Shown piece after piece: positions 16,507 to 25,231 of a stretch of 64,000 nucleotides of DNA. A program made the position numbers and the translations under genes. Every line of letters begins with the position of its first letter. The stretch's first letter is position 1. This stretch comes from Bdellovibrionales bacterium (GTDB lineage: Bacteria > Bdellovibrionota > Bdellovibrionia > Bdellovibrionales > UBA1609), in assembly GCA_027459485.1 (NCBI GenBank), contig DAIDIG010000009.1, positions 1 through 64,000 of the forward strand. The letters run 5' to 3'. Under the pieces are notes generated by a model. The model saw only the letters and a list, made by a program, of their open reading frames with translations, had not been told where the DNA came from and ran no database searches.

Positions 16507-17766
16507 CTAACCTTGCGACAAACGCTTCAATACGAACGGGTACGTGACGCGTACACTGACGTTGCCAGTGGGGCGCGGAAACTTCCATCCACGCAATTTT
16601 TGTACAATGCAGCTTTCAACTCGCGGCGACCGAAGCGACGTATTCGCCACGCGCGCTGTGGTCACCCAACCGCGCGAGCCGATGACAAAATGAACCGCCA
16701 CGCGACCGGCGAGGCGCGGATGCGATTGCAACGCGGCCTCGTAGCAGTATGTGACTTGACCCAAATTTTGTTGGATCACGGCATTAATCTGATCGCGATC
16801 AAGGCCGCCTTCAACGAGTGAATCTTCTTCGACGGGTTCAAAATACGCCCCCGACGAGCCGGCCATGTGCATGCGGCCGTAACCGTAACCGGGCGCGCCG
16901 CCTCCGAGACCACCATGGCGATATCTGCCGCCGTATCCTTGAAGCGAACTGCCGTCTCCGATGCCAGTGGCGATAAGACCCTTGCCGAGCATGCCGCGCT
17001 CAAAGCCGCCGCGAAGTGCGTGCCCGCCGTAGCCGATGCCGGGGTTGTTGCTGTGCGAGTGAATGTTGAGACCACCCGAGCCGTGATACTGCGGGCCCAT
17101 ACCACCGACGACCCCCAGAGCGCCCGCGTAAGCGAGGCTTGTGCCAGCGCGACCGTAACGATGTCCGCGGCCGTAGCGAGAACCGGCATACAACGAATGG
17201 CGCAAACGCGAGCGGCGCATGCGACGAGAGGTGTAATGCTGCGGCAATTGGCGAACTCGCCGCCGGCTGATGTGATGTTCCGACACGTTGACAACCGGGG
17301 AGTGCGATTCAAAACGCCTCAAATCTTGTTGCGAAAAAACTTGAACGGTCACGGCCTTGGGAGCGTGATTGAAAAAACGAGCGCCGACCCAGGCGAGAAT
17401 GAAAATCAAACCGAGGGCCGCGAGATGAAACGCCGTCGAGTATTTCAAGAATAGAGGGAGCGGCTTGTCCTTGTCTTCGGTGACGGGCGCGTCTTCACGC
17501 ACCTCTTCGACGGATTCGACCTCCTTCAAATACATCGCGCGCGTCGACTTTGGCGCGCGAATTTCGTGGCGAGAGTTGCCGAGCTTCGATTTCTCAAACG
17601 TATCGATGATTTCAAACGGGATCTTCTGGTCTTCGAGAGATTTCGTATTCGCAACGAAATCAATTCGGCGCGCGCCCGGCAGCCACACCGCCGACAGCGG
17701 ACCACTCTGCCAATTCAAATAACGAATTGTGCAACCGTTTTCATCTTGAAGGACGTAATGGCTCAT
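16507..17766 (-). CDS. AgmX/PglI (GltJ)-type energy-transducing protein
   Basis: The 419-residue protein has a cytoplasmic N-terminal part, one membrane helix (about residues 104-131), a long Gly/Arg/His/Tyr-rich spacer (about 160-315) and a C-terminal domain beginning GLDRDQINAVIQQNLGQVTY and CYEAALQSHP. This C-terminal region with its conserved CYE is the AgmX/PglI C-terminal domain of Myxococcus gliding proteins, similar in role to TonB: it carries motor energy through the periplasm. The spacer would cross the cell wall. The CIVQKLRGWKFP stretch ends the domain. Genes on both sides are packed tightly with it. Confidence 0.88.
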   Translation of the reverse strand: MSHYVLQDENGCTIRYLNWQSGPLSAVWLPGARRIDFVANTKSLEDQKIPFEIIDTFEKSKLGNSRHEIRAPKSTRAMYLKEVESVEEVREDAPVTEDKDKPLPLFLKYSTAFHLAALGLIFILAWVGARFFNHAPKAVTVQVFSQQDLRRFESHSPVVNVSEHHISRRRVRQLPQHYTSRRMRRSRLRHSLYAGSRYGRGHRYGRAGTSLAYAGALGVVGGMGPQYHGSGGLNIHSHSNNPGIGYGGHALRGGFERGMLGKGLIATGIGDGSSLQGYGGRYRHGGLGGGAPGYGYGRMHMAGSSGAYFEPVEEDSLVEGGLDRDQINAVIQQNLGQVTYCYEAALQSHPRLAGRVAVHFVIGSRGWVTTARVANTSLRSPRVESCIVQKLRGWKFPRPTGNVSVRVTYPFVLKRLSQG

Positions 17767-18080
17767 CGCACTCCTCCACGCGTCGACTCGATGTCGGTCT
17801 CTTCTGCGAGGCGATTTTTGTAATTCGTGCGGTAATCGAGTAGATCGCCCAGCTTCTTGTCGTCTTCGACTGTCACTATGCTTTCATCCGGCGTTTCATA
17901 GCGGCCGTGCACTGTGACGGCGTTAAAATAAAAATTTGTACCGAGCGACGGCTTTGGAGTGTGATCGACGATGTGAGTCGTGGCCTGGTGCCGCCGGCGC
18001 AATTTGTGTTTGCGTTTATGCGTTCGCGCGAGCGCGCTCACTGAAGTTATTGTTAAAATAATCAGGATGAGGTTTTTCAT
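17763..18080 (-). CDS. small periplasmic protein, hypothetical
   Basis: A 105-residue protein with a signal peptide (MKNLILIILTITSVSALA) followed by a Lys/Arg/His-rich patch and an acidic C-terminal half. Its start overlaps the TPR gene stop by four bases and its stop overlaps the AgmX-type start, so it is translated with the machine. No motif is recognised; a connector role in the periplasm is inferred from position only. Confidence 0.65.
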   Translation of the reverse strand: MKNLILIILTITSVSALARTHKRKHKLRRRHQATTHIVDHTPKPSLGTNFYFNAVTVHGRYETPDESIVTVEDDKKLGDLLDYRTNYKNRLAEETDIESTRGGVR

Positions 18081-20989
18081 TCGACGGCTCCCGCGAACTT
18101 GTTTTGCGCCAGCCGTGCATCGAGAAACACCACCATTGAAGTGTCGCCCCGGCGAGACTCTAAACGTTTCAGTTCGACCACGCGGTTCAAATCGAATGGA
18201 TTTTGCCGAACAGCCGAGCGCGCCTCGGCGATTTGGGTGCGATTCGGGTTGGTTTCAGCTTGCGCGATCAAATAGACAATTCGCGATTTCTCGGATGTCG
18301 GCGCGAACGGCAAAACGGTTTTGAGATCGCGAACGACAAGACGGCGAGTGACGCCTAAATCCGATTGGGCAAGCGACGCAAGCGCATTCAGCGCGCGCCC
18401 GGAGCGCCAAATCGCGCTTAATTGACGGTCAATCGCGATCACATTGCTTTGATATTGAGCGACTTTTTTATTGAGAAGGCGCTGATACATCATGCGTTGT
18501 GCCCGTCGCAGATGTCGCGGTATCGGCGCACGACGAAGATCGTTGGCAAGCTGCGAGTACTCACGTGCGACGCGGTTCAAGTCGACCACTTCGAGTACGA
18601 AGTCGTGCCGTCGGGCAGCCGAATTCGCGAGCCGCTCTGTGCGGTGGATGAATCTCATTCTCGCGGGAGTAACGCGGTACCAATGCGCGCGCAATTGGCG
18701 ATCGAGCTTGCGATCATCTGCCAATTCTTGATAGCGCTTGAGCGCTTCATATTGCGAGCTGCGACGGATCGCTCGATCGGCCAGATATTTTTTCAAATTA
18801 TTGTTATCGGGCTGTCGAGCGAAGCACTCTAGAACGCTTGCTCCGTAAATCTCGGGAGTGTGCCGCAATTCGCGACGGTACTTCGCCAGCGTACGCCACG
18901 GTTGGTATGACTCGCGCACAATTTTAGCGCGGATCAAATTGCTTTGATGAATATTACGCGAGTGGGCAAGATACTGCCGGTAATAAAGTGCGGAATTGTG
19001 ACCGGACAATTCGGCGAGAAGTGCCAGTCGCAAGCGGCTTTCATCGGTCGGTCGCTGTAAGTGCGAAAGATCTCTCGCGACGCGAAATGCTTCGGTGAAG
19101 TTCATTTGCATTTCGTCGGCCCACAATTCGTTTTCAAGAGCAAAGCGACGGTCACGTTTCGTAAGTTTGTGCACACATTCGAGTGCAAGGCCGGCGGTCG
19201 CCACCGTTTGGACGTCATTGAGTTTTTTGGCAAGGATAATTTGATTTTTATAGACTCGTGTTTTTTCTTGAGCCGTTGCGTAAGTCAGCGGCGTCGACTT
19301 CAGTTGTTCAAGCGCGGCTTGGTATTTGCCAGTGGAGCCTTGTGCGACGGCTTGGTCCACATTCGCGCGCAGACTTAAGTGCGCAGCCTGCTCTTGCCAC
19401 GTGCGTTCAGAGGGGCTTGCCGCGCGCGCGACGGCAATCGATCGAAACTCATTCGATGCCTCCGCAAAGTTGCCGGCCTGATACTCGAGATACGCGATTT
19501 GATAGCGAACCTCGAGAACTTTCGGCCCATTAGGCAGAAGTGCGAGGTAATGATGATAGGCGGTCTCACGTGCCGAGGTGACATTTGACTGCTCCGCGCA
19601 TTCGATTTCGGCCAATAGTGAGCTTTCGAGAGTGCGACGCAAAACGGGGAGCTTCTTAGAATCGGTGTGTTTGTCTGCGATCGCGGCAGCGCTCTTGTCG
19701 GCGGCAAGGTGGTATTCGTTGGCTGCGACTGAATACTGTTTGAGTCGGCGGGCAATATGACCCGTCCACTCGATCATTTCGGCGTCATTGGCTCCGAAGC
19801 CGGCGGGCGCGCGGTTGCCGAATAAGCTCGTGTAGTCTTCAAGAGCCGCCAACAGAGCTGGAGTCGGGTGAAGTTTATTGCGCTTCAACCAAACGACGAC
19901 ATACTCGCGCGCTCGCGCCTTCAATACGTCACAGTTTTCGAGAGCGGCGCAGTTTTGCGAGCTGAAATTACGTAAAAATGTTTGATACATATGAAGTGAG
20001 TTTTCGACTCGGCCTTCATCCCAGATTGCCTGGGCTATGCGAATTTGCATTTCGAGTGAATCGGCGTCGTTGGCTTTGGCTTTTGAGGAGTAAATGTTCC
20101 AGACGAGGAGTGCGCCATCATGATTGCCGAGGCGGTCGGCTTCTTGACCAAGGTAAAACAGATTGGCATTGCGATCACTCGGCGGAGTCACCGACATGAG
20201 TTCGTCGATTGAGACCGGCGTGATTTTGCCGCGCGCGACAAAGGTCACAAGGTCGCGGGCCATATCATGACGAAACGAAACCGGTTCATTCGCGCCCATC
20301 GGCGAGCGCAAGACGCGGATCAGCCGATCTTTGGCTTCGACGTCACGACCGGCGTTAAATTCGCACCACGCCAAACGGTATTGTACAAGGTTTTTGTTGC
20401 GGAGCGGGTAACGAAGTGCGTGCTCGTAATCTCTCTGAGCTTTCGCAAATTCGGCTGCATCAAACGAGAGTTCTCCGCGGCCGGCATAGGCTTCACCGAT
20501 TAATTCGGCGCTTGAGGCCACCTGCTTGCGCTCTATAATTCGCGTGAACACTTGATTGGCCTTGTTGTGTTGGCCGAGTAGCGAATACAGATAAGCGGTT
20601 TGAGTTAAAAGTTCAGCCGATTGTTCAGGAGTCAACGCCTGATGGTTCAATTGAGTGAGCGCGAGGGCCTTTTGATAATCGGAGACCGCGATCTGCCGAT
20701 CGTCTTCGGCGCCATGACAACGTTTGCAATTCGTCTTGACGGCTTCGATGTCGCGCAGACGCGCGCGGTCCGAATGTAAATCGCCGAGACGAGCCAACAC
20801 CCGGGCTCGCGCGGCGTTGCCTTGCAAACCAGGAAGTGCGGTTTCAAGCCTCGAGATCACTGTGTCCATCGTGTTGAGATCGACTTGGCCTGAATCGGCT
20901 TTTGAAACAGACGAACCCGTCGACGCGGCCGTGAGCACGATCGCGAGAATGAGGCGTTGTTTTAAAAAGCGCAAAGCCCATCGATTCAT
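18077..20989 (-). CDS. large TPR protein with single CxxCH motif
   Basis: A 970-residue exported protein: signal peptide, then many tetratricopeptide-like helix pairs along the whole length (for example VSDYQKALALTQLNHQALTP and GEAYAGRGELSFDAAEFAKA). It is the largest protein of the operon and resembles the long TPR parts of gliding machines. Near the N-terminus a CKRCHG motif at residues 88-93 fits a c-type heme attachment site; only one is present. The start shares one base with the TolR stop. A scaffold linking the motor to outer-membrane parts is likely; a redox role is uncertain. Confidence 0.8.
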   Translation of the reverse strand: MNRWALRFLKQRLILAIVLTAASTGSSVSKADSGQVDLNTMDTVISRLETALPGLQGNAARARVLARLGDLHSDRARLRDIEAVKTNCKRCHGAEDDRQIAVSDYQKALALTQLNHQALTPEQSAELLTQTAYLYSLLGQHNKANQVFTRIIERKQVASSAELIGEAYAGRGELSFDAAEFAKAQRDYEHALRYPLRNKNLVQYRLAWCEFNAGRDVEAKDRLIRVLRSPMGANEPVSFRHDMARDLVTFVARGKITPVSIDELMSVTPPSDRNANLFYLGQEADRLGNHDGALLVWNIYSSKAKANDADSLEMQIRIAQAIWDEGRVENSLHMYQTFLRNFSSQNCAALENCDVLKARAREYVVVWLKRNKLHPTPALLAALEDYTSLFGNRAPAGFGANDAEMIEWTGHIARRLKQYSVAANEYHLAADKSAAAIADKHTDSKKLPVLRRTLESSLLAEIECAEQSNVTSARETAYHHYLALLPNGPKVLEVRYQIAYLEYQAGNFAEASNEFRSIAVARAASPSERTWQEQAAHLSLRANVDQAVAQGSTGKYQAALEQLKSTPLTYATAQEKTRVYKNQIILAKKLNDVQTVATAGLALECVHKLTKRDRRFALENELWADEMQMNFTEAFRVARDLSHLQRPTDESRLRLALLAELSGHNSALYYRQYLAHSRNIHQSNLIRAKIVRESYQPWRTLAKYRRELRHTPEIYGASVLECFARQPDNNNLKKYLADRAIRRSSQYEALKRYQELADDRKLDRQLRAHWYRVTPARMRFIHRTERLANSAARRHDFVLEVVDLNRVAREYSQLANDLRRAPIPRHLRRAQRMMYQRLLNKKVAQYQSNVIAIDRQLSAIWRSGRALNALASLAQSDLGVTRRLVVRDLKTVLPFAPTSEKSRIVYLIAQAETNPNRTQIAEARSAVRQNPFDLNRVVELKRLESRRGDTSMVVFLDARLAQNKFAGAVE

Positions 20990-21462
20990 CAGTGTTCATC
21001 CTCTTGCATCACTGCGAAGCGGACTTGTTTAAAGCCGGCCTGAAGCGCAGTTAAAACCGCGGGGTTGATATCCGAAAAGCGTGTATTCTTGTCGGCTTGA
21101 ACCACGACGAAATCGTGCGGATCTGACTGTTTTTCGTTACGTAAAGCATCGAATAACTGATTGACGGCAACCGTCGACGTTTTGCGACCCGACTTGATCG
21201 TGTAGCGACCGTTGTCGACCATGACGACCACGCCCTCTTCGAGATTCGTGCTGTGCATCGCCTGCGGCAGCGCCATGCGCTTTGGTATTTGCAATTCAGC
21301 GCCGCCGAACGATGAAGCGAGAAGCAGATAAACGAGAATCGTCGTGAAGCAATCCACAAGTGACGTAAGGGTGAGCGACGACTCAATCTTTTTTTTGTGC
21401 TTAGCGCCGAACCCGCTCATAGTGGGCGCGGCGTTTTTTAAGATTTGGCTCTCAGTGAGCAT
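20989..21462 (-). CDS. ExbD/TolR-type motor subunit
   Basis: A 157-residue protein with a short cytoplasmic start, one membrane helix holding the conserved aspartate (TSLVDCFTTILVYLLLASS) and a periplasmic domain ending in SDINPAVLTALQAGFKQVRFAVM. This is the TolR/ExbD pattern; the aspartate carries protons in the TolQ-TolR motor. It is the third gene of the operon, 17 bases after the first TolR-like gene. In Myxococcus the equivalent set (AglR-AglQ-AglS) drives gliding. Confidence 0.88.
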   Translation of the reverse strand: MLTESQILKNAAPTMSGFGAKHKKKIESSLTLTSLVDCFTTILVYLLLASSFGGAELQIPKRMALPQAMHSTNLEEGVVVMVDNGRYTIKSGRKTSTVAVNQLFDALRNEKQSDPHDFVVVQADKNTRFSDINPAVLTALQAGFKQVRFAVMQEDEH

Positions 21463-21479
21463 GATCGCTCCTCATTTCG

Positions 21480-21935
21480 TCAAAGCGGCGCAATGCCGAT
21501 TTGAGAAAAATTTTGTTTCTTCAAGTGATCCATCACCGTGACAATGCTGTCGTACGATGAATCGGGTGCAGGTAAAATCAGCGCGATACTTAAACCCGGC
21601 GCCACCGCCTTCAGAGCGTGAGCGTATGATTCGACCGCATACCAATTCGAGGCACCAATGCGCGTTTCGCGTAAGCGTGCGGGTAAGCGGTTGAGTGCAT
21701 TGACCTTGAGTTCCATCGAACCATCGTTTTCCATTTTTACCCATAATGAGGGCGGGTTTTTCACATTGGGCCCGGCGCCATCGGTACCGAAAGCTTGATT
21801 GAGATTAAACGTGCCCACTTTCATCCAAACCGATGTGATAAGCAAAAAGCTGATACACACGGCGAGAACCGAAATAAATGGCAGAAGGTTCAAATCAAAA
21901 TCGAGCGATTTGCGGCCGCGACGGTTCATGGTCAC
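21480..21935 (-). CDS. ExbD/TolR-type subunit lacking the helix aspartate
   Basis: A 151-residue ExbD/TolR-like protein with basic N-terminus (MNRRGRKSLDFDLNLLPFIS), one membrane helix and a periplasmic domain ending in DHLKKQNFSQIGIAPL. The position normally held by the proton-carrying aspartate (PLIDV) reads PFISV, so this copy probably cannot pass protons itself. It lies four bases after the TolQ gene. Two TolR-like partners with one TolQ is the known arrangement in Agl-type motors. Confidence 0.85.
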   Translation of the reverse strand: MTMNRRGRKSLDFDLNLLPFISVLAVCISFLLITSVWMKVGTFNLNQAFGTDGAGPNVKNPPSLWVKMENDGSMELKVNALNRLPARLRETRIGASNWYAVESYAHALKAVAPGLSIALILPAPDSSYDSIVTVMDHLKKQNFSQIGIAPL

Positions 21936-21939
21936 TCCC

Positions 21940-22638
21940 TTAGACGCTTTTTTGGGGGCGCGACGGTTTGGCCGGCACGCTTTGATAGTTAAACGTCAAC
22001 CAATTGAAAACGCGAAACGAAGCCTGATTGAGGTCGTCTTGCAAATGCTGCGTTCGGTTCATGAGCACCGCGTACATGACGAGAGCGGGAATCGCGACGA
22101 TCAACCCGTAGGCCGTCGCGTTCATTGCGAGCGCCACACCTTGAGTTAAATAAACAGACTTGTCGGCGGCGTTCATGTTCGAAATCGATGAAAACGCATG
22201 AATGAGACCGATGATCGTGCCGAGCAGCCCTAGCAGCGTGCCGACGTTACCCAGCATCGAAAGAAAGCCGGTGCGGCGTTCGAGTTTGGCGTTTTCGATG
22301 GCCAGAATTTCATCCATTTTGGCCTGCACTTCGTCGCGCGCGCCGAAATCCTGCGCGGCTTGAGCGCCGGCGCACGTGACGGCGGCGATGGGTTCGCTCG
22401 CGGCGAGCGCGCGAGACTTATGAAGGACGCGATCGAGGCGGCCTTTCTTGATGTCTTCTTCAAATTCGCGGGCGATCTTACTTTGGTTTTTGGAGCGCGC
22501 GACGAAAAGTGCAAAAACCCGCTCTGCAATGATGGCGAGCGAAAAAATTTGCGCCACCATGATCGCGAACATCCAGATTCCGCCCTGCTCGAAAGCCTTT
22601 GCCGCCATACCCAACATGCTCATACTATTTAAGTCCAT
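21940..22638 (-). CDS. TolQ/ExbB/MotA-type motor subunit, first gene of the gliding-type operon
   Basis: A 232-residue inner-membrane protein with three helices: an N-terminal one (GGIWMFAIMVAQIFSLAIIAE), and two near the C-terminus (MLGNVGTLLGLLGTIIGLIH and ALAMNATAYGLIVAIPALVM). This is the MotA/TolQ/ExbB proton-channel fold; the threonine in NATAYG and the GTIIG loop are the usual conserved spots. It heads an operon of ten genes in which most neighbours overlap by four bases. A GGAG site lies eight bases ahead of the start. Confidence 0.9.
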   Translation of the reverse strand: MDLNSMSMLGMAAKAFEQGGIWMFAIMVAQIFSLAIIAERVFALFVARSKNQSKIAREFEEDIKKGRLDRVLHKSRALAASEPIAAVTCAGAQAAQDFGARDEVQAKMDEILAIENAKLERRTGFLSMLGNVGTLLGLLGTIIGLIHAFSSISNMNAADKSVYLTQGVALAMNATAYGLIVAIPALVMYAVLMNRTQHLQDDLNQASFRVFNWLTFNYQSVPAKPSRPQKSV

Positions 22639-22642
22639 CTGA

Positions 22643-22966
22643 CTTTCTCCTTTGTCGGCGCCCTCTGCGGACGGCCGTTTTTTGTCAGTCGTTTGGAAGG
22701 AAGTACACGCCTCTCCAAAAAACTTTTTTCACCTACGCAGACGAAAACAAGGCAATCGTGATGCCAGCGTGCTTGGCGTATGTGTTTGTGATAGCGGGTT
22801 GAATTGCGAAATTGATTCAGAACACGTGACGAAAACCGGCATGAAATCGAGTTCGGTCGGTCTTAACCCCGGTAAAGTTTAACTGTGAGGGTCTTCCCGA
22901 TCTGGCGACGTATCGGTGGTGGTGACAAGCTAGGTGTCACCGTGTATCTTGAATCGTGATTTTCAT
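22643..22966. promoter_or_regulatory. intergenic region in front of the gliding-type operon and tRNA-Ala
   Basis: Gene-free. It should contain the operon promoter reading left and the tRNA-Ala promoter reading right. A perfect 7-bp dyad GGTGACA (22921-22927) / TGTCACC (22935-22941) lies 25 bases before the tRNA, but no consensus promoter can be fixed. An open frame running antisense through the tRNA is an artefact. Confidence 0.4.
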
Positions 22967-23042
22967 GGGCCCGTAGCTCAGCTGGGAGAGTGCCGCGTTC
23001 GCAATGCGGAGGTCAGGAGTTCGATCCTCCTCGGGTCCACCA
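22967..23042 (+). tRNA. tRNA-Ala (anticodon CGC)
   Basis: Acceptor GGGCCCG pairs with CGGGTCC (one G-T pair). The D-arm holds TAGCTCAGCTGGGAGAG, the anticodon stem CCGCG/TGCGG encloses TTCGCAA with anticodon CGC, and the T-arm is AGGAGTTCGATCCTCCT. Discriminator A and CCA are encoded. Length is 76 nt. The 3' end serves as the left attachment site of the island at 23043-39879. Confidence 0.95.
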
Positions 23043-24707
23043 GTTTTCTTTTGGAGTCGATTTCGCGAGCACATCAAATGGTTTTCGATAGTCAAATTGA
23101 ATAGTTCCATTTCGCAAAACATGGTTCGATGAAACAATTTGAACCAATTTGCGTTTTACGTCGGGCGTTGCGTTTTTATAAATGCGTTCAGTATGTTGCG
23201 CCAGTTCGATGAGAAGCACACCCTTTTCGATGTAATCGTACTTTTCGGTGCAGAAGCTTTCAATCTGGCTCTGAATTTGATCGCTCTCCTTTGTCCACTT
23301 GGCGTGCTGCGAACGCCAATGCACCTCGCTGATAGTTCCTAGCAGCTTGTCCTCGTATGCCTTGTCGATGTATCGCTCCAACATTTTGTGGCGATCTTGG
23401 AGTGCTGAGAGCTGCGTGCGATGAGTGCCGCTTTTTTCGGCGTGTTCTTTGCGTAGCACGTCTTGCATCCATGCGCACACTTCAGGTGTGAAACTGATCG
23501 GGCGAAATACAGCCTCAAACAACGCTTCGATTTCCACTTCGGTGTAATTCACGTGCCTGCCAATTTCTTTCATAAAACCAGTATCACGTTGTGAGCAATG
23601 CCCGTCAGACTTATTTCGTGAACAGTGGTAGTAATGGAATGTTCGCTCACTGCCGTCGACGAGGCTCTTACGTTTCTCTTCGGCGGTGACAGCACATCCG
23701 CACAGGGTTTCAGTTTCTTTGCCAGCCGAATCGAGAAGGCGACCGCCGCACCTCATCATTCCAATGTAGGGGCGACTACCTTGTGTTACCCGTCTGCGAT
23801 TTTTGCCATCCAGCACGTCCTGCGCTCGTTGCCATAGGTCGAAGCTAATCAGCGGGGGGTGCGCTTCTGGATTGCCACGAAAAAGCTGACCGTCGAAAAT
23901 AAAATCACCGTAATAAAATGGATTTCGTAACAGCTTGCCCAGCCTTTTTGCGCTAGGTCTTTTTTCAATCCACGAAAAATTGCTCTCTAACTGGCAGTGA
24001 ACTTGGGCAAGCGAAAAATAATCGGTAGCGATTAACTCAAATGCTTTTTTCATATAGCGGTCGGGACCGTCGGCTAAAACAAATACGCTTAAAGCATCTT
24101 CGCTTGCGCGATAATTTCTATAGCCAAAAGGCCCCTTGCCAGGGAATAAACCTCGCTCGATTCGCTTTGTCATACCATCCCAAACATTTCGACGATGATC
24201 TTTGATGTATTTTTCATTCAAGTTATTGAACAAGTCCCATTTGATCCAGTCTTCAAGAGGCGACATCGACGTGAGCCTTAAACCGTCACGCACGCAGTGT
24301 AGCGTGACACCTGATGACCTGACCAAAGCCTCCAATTCGCGAGCTGATTCGCGGTTTCTGTTCGAGCGCGACTGGTGGGAAAAGACAACGTGTTTGATTG
24401 GCTGAAGTGTGGATTGGCTTTGTGCCACAAAATTCATCATGTCGATAAAATTGCGACGCTTCTCGTGCTTTGAGGCTGTCTCAGCGACATCCCAAGGGTC
24501 ATGAGCAAGCACTAAACCTTCACGTTCGATGTACCGGCTGATTGTGTCGAGTTGAGCCTGGTCCGAATGATGAGCGTCGCCCTTTTGTTTTTTGCTACTC
24601 ACGCGACCCATTGCAACCGTCAAATTTGTTGCCGGTTTAAATTCTTGCTCAGCAAACTTTAGGCGCAGTGGCGATTGTGACAGATCATTGATTTGTTTGA
24701 ACATCAC
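23013..24707 (-). CDS. large serine recombinase (island integrase)
   Basis: A 564-residue large serine recombinase. The N-terminal catalytic domain has GRVSSKKQ with the nucleophilic serine at 37 and [15 protein letters not shown], the DR-L-S-R-N-like active-site loop. A recombinase domain follows ([36 protein letters not shown]), then a cysteine-rich zinc ribbon (MMRCGGRL...LCGC...YHC...HCSQ) and a coiled-coil-like tail. Such enzymes integrate and excise elements. The last ten codons (23013-23042) lie inside tRNA-Ala, so they come from the attachment site. Starts with GTG (24707) or ATG (24704). Confidence 0.9.
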   Translation of the reverse strand: MMFKQINDLSQSPLRLKFAEQEFKPATNLTVAMGRVSSKKQKGDAHHSDQAQLDTISRYIEREGLVLAHDPWDVAETASKHEKRRNFIDMMNFVAQSQSTLQPIKHVVFSHQSRSNRNRESARELEALVRSSGVTLHCVRDGLRLTSMSPLEDWIKWDLFNNLNEKYIKDHRRNVWDGMTKRIERGLFPGKGPFGYRNYRASEDALSVFVLADGPDRYMKKAFELIATDYFSLAQVHCQLESNFSWIEKRPSAKRLGKLLRNPFYYGDFIFDGQLFRGNPEAHPPLISFDLWQRAQDVLDGKNRRRVTQGSRPYIGMMRCGGRLLDSAGKETETLCGCAVTAEEKRKSLVDGSERTFHYYHCSRNKSDGHCSQRDTGFMKEIGRHVNYTEVEIEALFEAVFRPISFTPEVCAWMQDVLRKEHAEKSGTHRTQLSALQDRHKMLERYIDKAYEDKLLGTISEVHWRSQHAKWTKESDQIQSQIESFCTEKYDYIEKGVLLIELAQHTERIYKNATPDVKRKLVQIVSSNHVLRNGTIQFDYRKPFDVLAKSTPKENWWTRGGSNS

Positions 24708-25218
24708 CCCGTGACCCCTTGAGCTTTTGATTCTCCGTTAACAACAACGAAAAAAATTCTGTGAGATTGGTTTTGATCTCGCTGCGTTCTACGTCACTTA
24801 ACTGTCGACCGTAAAGCCTTACCCACAAACTAAAATCGGTCGAATCTGCATTTACGCGTGACGGTGTTGGTTCGATGATCCCTTCAGGTTCGTTCACCAC
24901 GTCTGCTCGTAGGCATGGTGGTTCGATGAACCGTTCAGGTCTATGTTCACCAACAATCGTATTTTTCGTTTTCCTCTGGCGTGCCAGGCGTGCATCACGC
25001 TTACAAGTTTTGCACTGACTTTCGTAACGGTCCTCGTGGGGCCTATAAAAAAAATCAGTGATCGGCTTGGTGGCCTTGCAACGCGAACAATGTTTATCGC
25101 CCGTCGGTTGCGCTGGCGACGGTTTTACATTTACCTGGTCGTCACACCGCGTATCACATAAAAAATCGGTTGAGTCAGCTACCGATGAGTCAGTTTTCAT
25201 GAAGTGAAGCGACGCCAT
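24685..25218 (-). CDS. small zinc-binding protein beside the recombinase
   Basis: A 177-residue protein with a compact zinc motif of two C-x-x-C pairs, HCSRCKATKPITDFFYRP and SQCKTCKRDARLARQ, known from small phage/HNH-linked zinc fingers. The tail is helical and ends overlapping the recombinase start by 23 bases, so the two are probably co-translated. It follows the primase-helicase by 13 bases. It may guide recombination direction or bind DNA; both are guesses. An AGGG site precedes the start. Confidence 0.65.
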   Translation of the reverse strand: MASLHFMKTDSSVADSTDFLCDTRCDDQVNVKPSPAQPTGDKHCSRCKATKPITDFFYRPHEDRYESQCKTCKRDARLARQRKTKNTIVGEHRPERFIEPPCLRADVVNEPEGIIEPTPSRVNADSTDFSLWVRLYGRQLSDVERSEIKTNLTEFFSLLLTENQKLKGSRGDVQTNQ

Positions 25219-25231
25219 GAATCCCTATGCC

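Noticed and set aside
16867-17454. Plus-strand frame of 195 codons inside the AgmX-type gene
   Set aside because: Product is Ala/Val/Arg-biased, caused by the Gly/Arg/His-rich spacer on the other strand.
22937-23137. Minus-strand frame coding a peptide with [14 protein letters not shown]
   Set aside because: It is antisense translation of tRNA-Ala, a well-known artefact in gene calls.
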